Source: Flavobacteriia bacterium (GTDB lineage Bacteria; Bacteroidota; Bacteroidia; Flavobacteriales; Flavobacteriaceae). Taken from it: DNA of 7,849 bases. The stretch spans positions 1 through 7,849 of the forward strand of contig DRQI01000022.1 in the NCBI GenBank assembly GCA_011330545.1, given 5' to 3'. The number at the start of each line of letters is the position of its first letter. The stretch's first letter is position 1. The translations under genes and the position numbers were made by a program. This document shows, in pieces, positions 6,111 to 7,849 of the stretch. The notes beneath the pieces were generated by a model. The model was not told the DNA's origin. It ran no database searches and worked only from the letters and a program-made list of their open reading frames with translations.

Positions 6111-6524
6111 GTCATTCAGAGGGAGGCACGACCGAAGAATCTCAACACACTCCTATAAATCTTCATTTAAAAATCTCCAACAAGGATTGAAATTAGTAAT
6201 TAAAGCCTCTTTTTTTGCTCTGCTCCATCCCTTTATTTGTTTTTCTCTTTTTATGGCATCTTCAATCTCAAAAAAATGTTCGTAATAAATTAAATAAAAA
6301 CACTTGTACTTTGCCGTAAAGGCTTTAGAAAAAGGTAATGGACTAGTATGAAAAGCTAATCTGTCTTTTAGGTTGTTTGTAACTCCAGTATAAAGTACCG
6401 TTTTAATTTTGTTTGTAAGTATATAAACATAATAATTATGTGTCCCTAAAGTTTTCATCTGATAAAAATATTAAATTCTATTGATTCAATAAAAGTTGAG
6501 ATTCTACACTGTACTCAGAATGAC
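6111..6524. mobile_element. Repeat unit C: inverted-repeat element carrying a GIY-YIG nuclease gene
   Basis: The left arm, 6111-6147, begins with the same 32 nt as unit B and continues to GAATCTCAAC. The right arm, 6495-6524, starts GTTGAGATTC, an exact reverse complement of that inner end, and finishes CTCAGAATGAC, matching the outer GTCATTCAGAG with one mismatch. Between the arms lies only a complete minus-strand GIY-YIG gene with its leader. The gene stop is 5 nt from the left inner end and its start is 36 nt from the right one. The layout suggests an element whose two arms enclose its own nuclease. Mobility itself is inference; unit C has no 8-nt direct repeat of its own at its outer ends. 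Confidence 0.6.
6153..6458 (-). CDS. Small GIY-YIG nuclease-domain protein
   Basis: This 101-residue protein is a single GIY-YIG domain, of the small stand-alone class related to YhbQ/UPF0213. The two motif halves are YVY (10-12, in YYVYILTN) and YTG (23-25, in LYTGVTNNL). Arg33 in LKDRL, the probable metal-binding Glu72 in AIKREKQIKGW, and the C-terminal NPCW (91-94) complete the expected catalytic face. There is no added DNA-binding domain, membrane segment or signal peptide. It converges with argH and lies between the arms of repeat unit C. Known members of the superfamily cut DNA. A small GIY-YIG family in Neisseria has been reported to cut single-stranded genomic repeat sequences (recalled, not checked). 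By analogy this one may act on the flanking GTCATTC repeats. All key residues seem intact, so the gene is probably functional. No clear promoter is visible in its short upstream region. Confidence 0.9.
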   Translation of the reverse strand: MKTLGTHNYYVYILTNKIKTVLYTGVTNNLKDRLAFHTSPLPFSKAFTAKYKCFYLIYYEHFFEIEDAIKREKQIKGWSRAKKEALITNFNPCWRFLNEDL

Positions 6525-6532
6525 AGTCGTTT

Positions 6533-6560
6533 GTCAGAGGGAGGCACGACCGAAGAATCT
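6533..6560. repeat. Repeat unit D: truncated left arm only
   Basis: The 28 nt match the 32-nt left arm of units B and C except for loss of ATTC after the first GTC (GTCAGAGGGAGG instead of GTCATTCAGAGGG). The match ends at GAAGAATCT. No right arm ending in GAATGAC follows before the hydrolase gene, so the unit is incomplete. It begins exactly 8 nt after unit C. The 45 nt from here to the next ATG are A/T-rich leader. Confidence 0.8.
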
Positions 6561-6605
6561 CTATTATTTTTTTATATTGCATACGCTAATCAATAAATTA
6601 AATAA

Positions 6606-7481
6606 ATGAAACGAACATTAATAAAAATATACATATTCCTTTTTGCAGTAATGATAACCCGAGTTTCAACAGCACAAGTTGAAATGAATTTCAAATTTGA
6701 TACACCTTATGGCAATAATAAAGAAGTCGGCAAATACACCACTGTCAATGGAGCAAAAATTTATTACGAAGAATACGGCAAAGGCCAACCGCTATTGCTT
6801 ATTCACGGAAACGGCGGGAGTATACGCGATATGGGAAATCAAATAGGCTATTTCAAATCGAAATACAGAGTCATCATTGCCGATAATAGAGGGCACGGAA
6901 AATCAGAGTTAAAAACAGATTCACTTACCTATGTGCAAATAACAAAAGACTATGAAGCGTTGGCAAAACACCTACACTTAGATTCGCTCAATATTATTGG
7001 TTGGAGTGATGGAGGAATTATCGGCCTGTTACTAGGTATCGATAATAAGCTCAATATTAATAAAATTGTGGCTATGGGCGCCAATTTGCACCCCGATTCA
7101 ACAGCAGTATATCCTTGGGCCGTAAATGAAGTAAAAAGAATGATGAAAGAAGTAAAAACAAAAATAGCCGAAAACGGAATGTCAAAAGAATTAAACCTGC
7201 AGAAGCAACACCTTTTTTTGTTAGGAGACCAACCGAGTATAACAACCGATGATTTGACAAAGATAAAAGCCAAGGTATTGATTATTGCCGGCGATAAAGA
7301 CATTATCAGAGAAGAACATACCGTTGAAATTTATCAACATATTCCCAATGCACAACTGTGTATTTTACCCGGCGAAACCCATTATATCCCGGCTTCAAAC
7401 CCCGCCTTGTTCAATGAAATTGTAGGTAAGTTTCTAGAGAAACCGTTTCAACGCCCTGATTCAGATTGGACGAAATGGTAA
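6606..7481 (+). CDS. Exported alpha/beta-fold hydrolase
   Basis: A 291-residue alpha/beta hydrolase with an N-terminal signal peptide: positive MKRTLIK, a hydrophobic stretch to about residue 18, and a likely signal peptidase I site after STA (21-23). It is therefore probably periplasmic or secreted. The oxyanion-hole motif HGNGG is at 67-71 and DNRGHGKS at 93-100. The nucleophile elbow GWSDGG has Ser134, the acid is likely Asp232 (or Asp230) in AGDKD, and His259 in GETHY completes the triad. The layout is that of the AB hydrolase 1 family (esterase, lactonase or proline iminopeptidase-like), with a short cap region roughly at 160-215. The substrate cannot be read from the sequence. The C-terminal tail FQRPDSDWTKW is not a T9SS sorting domain. 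It is separated from the arginine cluster by the repeat block and looks like an independent unit. A partial regulator gene follows 52 nt downstream. Confidence 0.9.
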   Translation: MKRTLIKIYIFLFAVMITRVSTAQVEMNFKFDTPYGNNKEVGKYTTVNGAKIYYEEYGKGQPLLLIHGNGGSIRDMGNQIGYFKSKYRVIIADNRGHGKSELKTDSLTYVQITKDYEALAKHLHLDSLNIIGWSDGGIIGLLLGIDNKLNINKIVAMGANLHPDSTAVYPWAVNEVKRMMKEVKTKIAENGMSKELNLQKQHLFLLGDQPSITTDDLTKIKAKVLIIAGDKDIIREEHTVEIYQHIPNAQLCILPGETHYIPASNPALFNEIVGKFLEKPFQRPDSDWTKW

Positions 7482-7533
7482 TGATTAGTTACAAAAAAAA
7501 GCCTTATATAAGTCCAATTAGTATCATAGAAAA

Positions 7534-7849
7534 ATGTACAAACAATTAGAATACTATTTAAAAAAACGAGCCTCTTTTGACAACGAAAGCCTTTCTTATA
7601 TTTGTAAACATTTTAAAAAGGTAACAACCAAGCGCAATGAAGTGCTCTGTAGTATCAGACAAACATGTAAGCATTTTTACTTTATCAATAAAGGATGTTT
7701 GCGCATGTATGAAATAGACAATAAAGGCAATGAAGTAACCGGTTATTTTGCCTTAGAAGACAGTATCATGTCTGCCATTACAAGTTTTGTATTGCAAAAA
7801 CCTTCAAGAGACTTTTTGGTATCACATGAACCTTCAGAATTATTGGCGA
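7534..7849 (+). CDS. Crp/Fnr-family transcriptional regulator, N-terminal part (cut by window edge)
   Basis: An ATG at 7534 opens a frame that stays open to the last base, giving 105 residues beginning MYKQLEYYLKKRASFDNESL. The segment CKHFYFINKGCLRMYEIDNKGNEVTGYFALED is typical of the cyclic-nucleotide-binding (cNMP-type) beta-barrel of Bacteroidota Crp/Fnr proteins. It continues with a SFVLQKPSRDFLVSHEPSELLA stretch, where the phosphate-binding cassette region would lie. The canonical Arg and Glu of cAMP-binding CRP are not evident, as is common in this subgroup, so an unknown ligand or none is likely. The C-terminal helix-turn-helix would be outside the window. The gene is co-directional with the hydrolase, 52 nt after it, and could share its transcript. 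The gap contains a short palindrome, CTTATATAAG (7503-7512), with no clear role. Confidence 0.82.
   Translation, partial: MYKQLEYYLKKRASFDNESLSYICKHFKKVTTKRNEVLCSIRQTCKHFYFINKGCLRMYEIDNKGNEVTGYFALEDSIMSAITSFVLQKPSRDFLVSHEPSELLA

Noticed and set aside
6153..6458. Homing endonuclease of a group I intron
   Set aside because: There is no split host gene and no intron-like structure around it. The protein is a minimal 101-residue domain without the DNA-binding modules of homing GIY-YIG enzymes.
5974..6560. CRISPR array
   Set aside because: The repeated left arms recur at irregular distances (137 and 422 nt), with long structured or coding sequence between them. There are no uniform spacers and no cas gene.
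6561..6605. Bacteroidota-type promoter (TTTG/TAnnTTTG) ahead of the hydrolase
   Set aside because: TATATTGC is present, but two of the conserved bases differ and no TTTG lies at the right distance upstream. Not strong enough to list.
6950..7303. Antisense reading frame of 117 codons within the hydrolase gene
   Set aside because: It lies wholly opposite a gene with full alpha/beta hydrolase motifs. Its translation is Ser/Phe/Leu/Ile-rich low-complexity sequence with no recognisable domain, as expected of a shadow frame.
7482..7533. Terminator between the hydrolase and the Crp/Fnr gene
   Set aside because: There is a run of A and a palindrome CTTATATAAG, but no GC stem and no T-run on the + strand.
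6606..7849. Hydrolase plus regulator as cargo of the repeat element
   Set aside because: No right arm of the repeat occurs after unit D, so nothing in the window encloses these genes, and their base composition resembles the arginine genes.

Overview
The window looks like a chromosomal segment of a low-GC Bacteroidota bacterium, most likely a member of the Flavobacteriia. Several things point there. The ornithine carbamoyltransferase homologue is the N-acyl-ornithine type (ArgF'). The gene order proC-argD-argF'-argB-argE-argH is, from memory, the usual flavobacterial arginine cluster. Start codons sit behind A-rich leaders without a clear Shine-Dalgarno sequence. The intergenic repeats begin with GTCATTC, a type common in this phylum. 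I cannot assign a genus.

Bases 1-5833 form one co-directional (+) arginine biosynthesis cluster. It holds the 3' end of proC, an acylornithine aminotransferase (argD), an N-acylornithine carbamoyltransferase (argF'), an acylglutamate kinase (argB), an M20 deacylase (argE) and argininosuccinate lyase (argH). argC, argG and an N-acylglutamate-forming enzyme are not in the window and may lie upstream. With ArgF' the carbamoyl group is added while the amino group is still blocked. The path is therefore acylglutamate -> acylglutamyl phosphate -> (semialdehyde, ArgC) -> acylornithine -> acylcitrulline -> citrulline -> argininosuccinate -> arginine. ArgE should then act on acylcitrulline rather than acylornithine. 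The gaps inside the cluster hold a GTCATTC-type repeat fragment (228-250), a small A/T-rich inverted repeat (287-307) and a strong hairpin (1475-1501).

Bases 5834-6560 are the most unusual part. Four GTCATTC-type palindromic units (A-D) stand head to tail, separated each time by exactly 8 nt. Units A and B are short (about 125 nt). Unit C has the same outer ends, but its two arms are pushed apart by a complete minus-strand gene for a 101-residue GIY-YIG nuclease-domain protein. Unit D is a left arm only. This looks like a repeat family with an autonomous, nuclease-carrying copy and non-autonomous derivatives, by analogy with REP/RAYT systems.

Bases 6606-7481 encode an exported alpha/beta hydrolase with a complete catalytic triad. 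From 7534 to the window edge runs the N-terminal part of a Crp/Fnr-type regulator. These two genes have no evident link to arginine synthesis.
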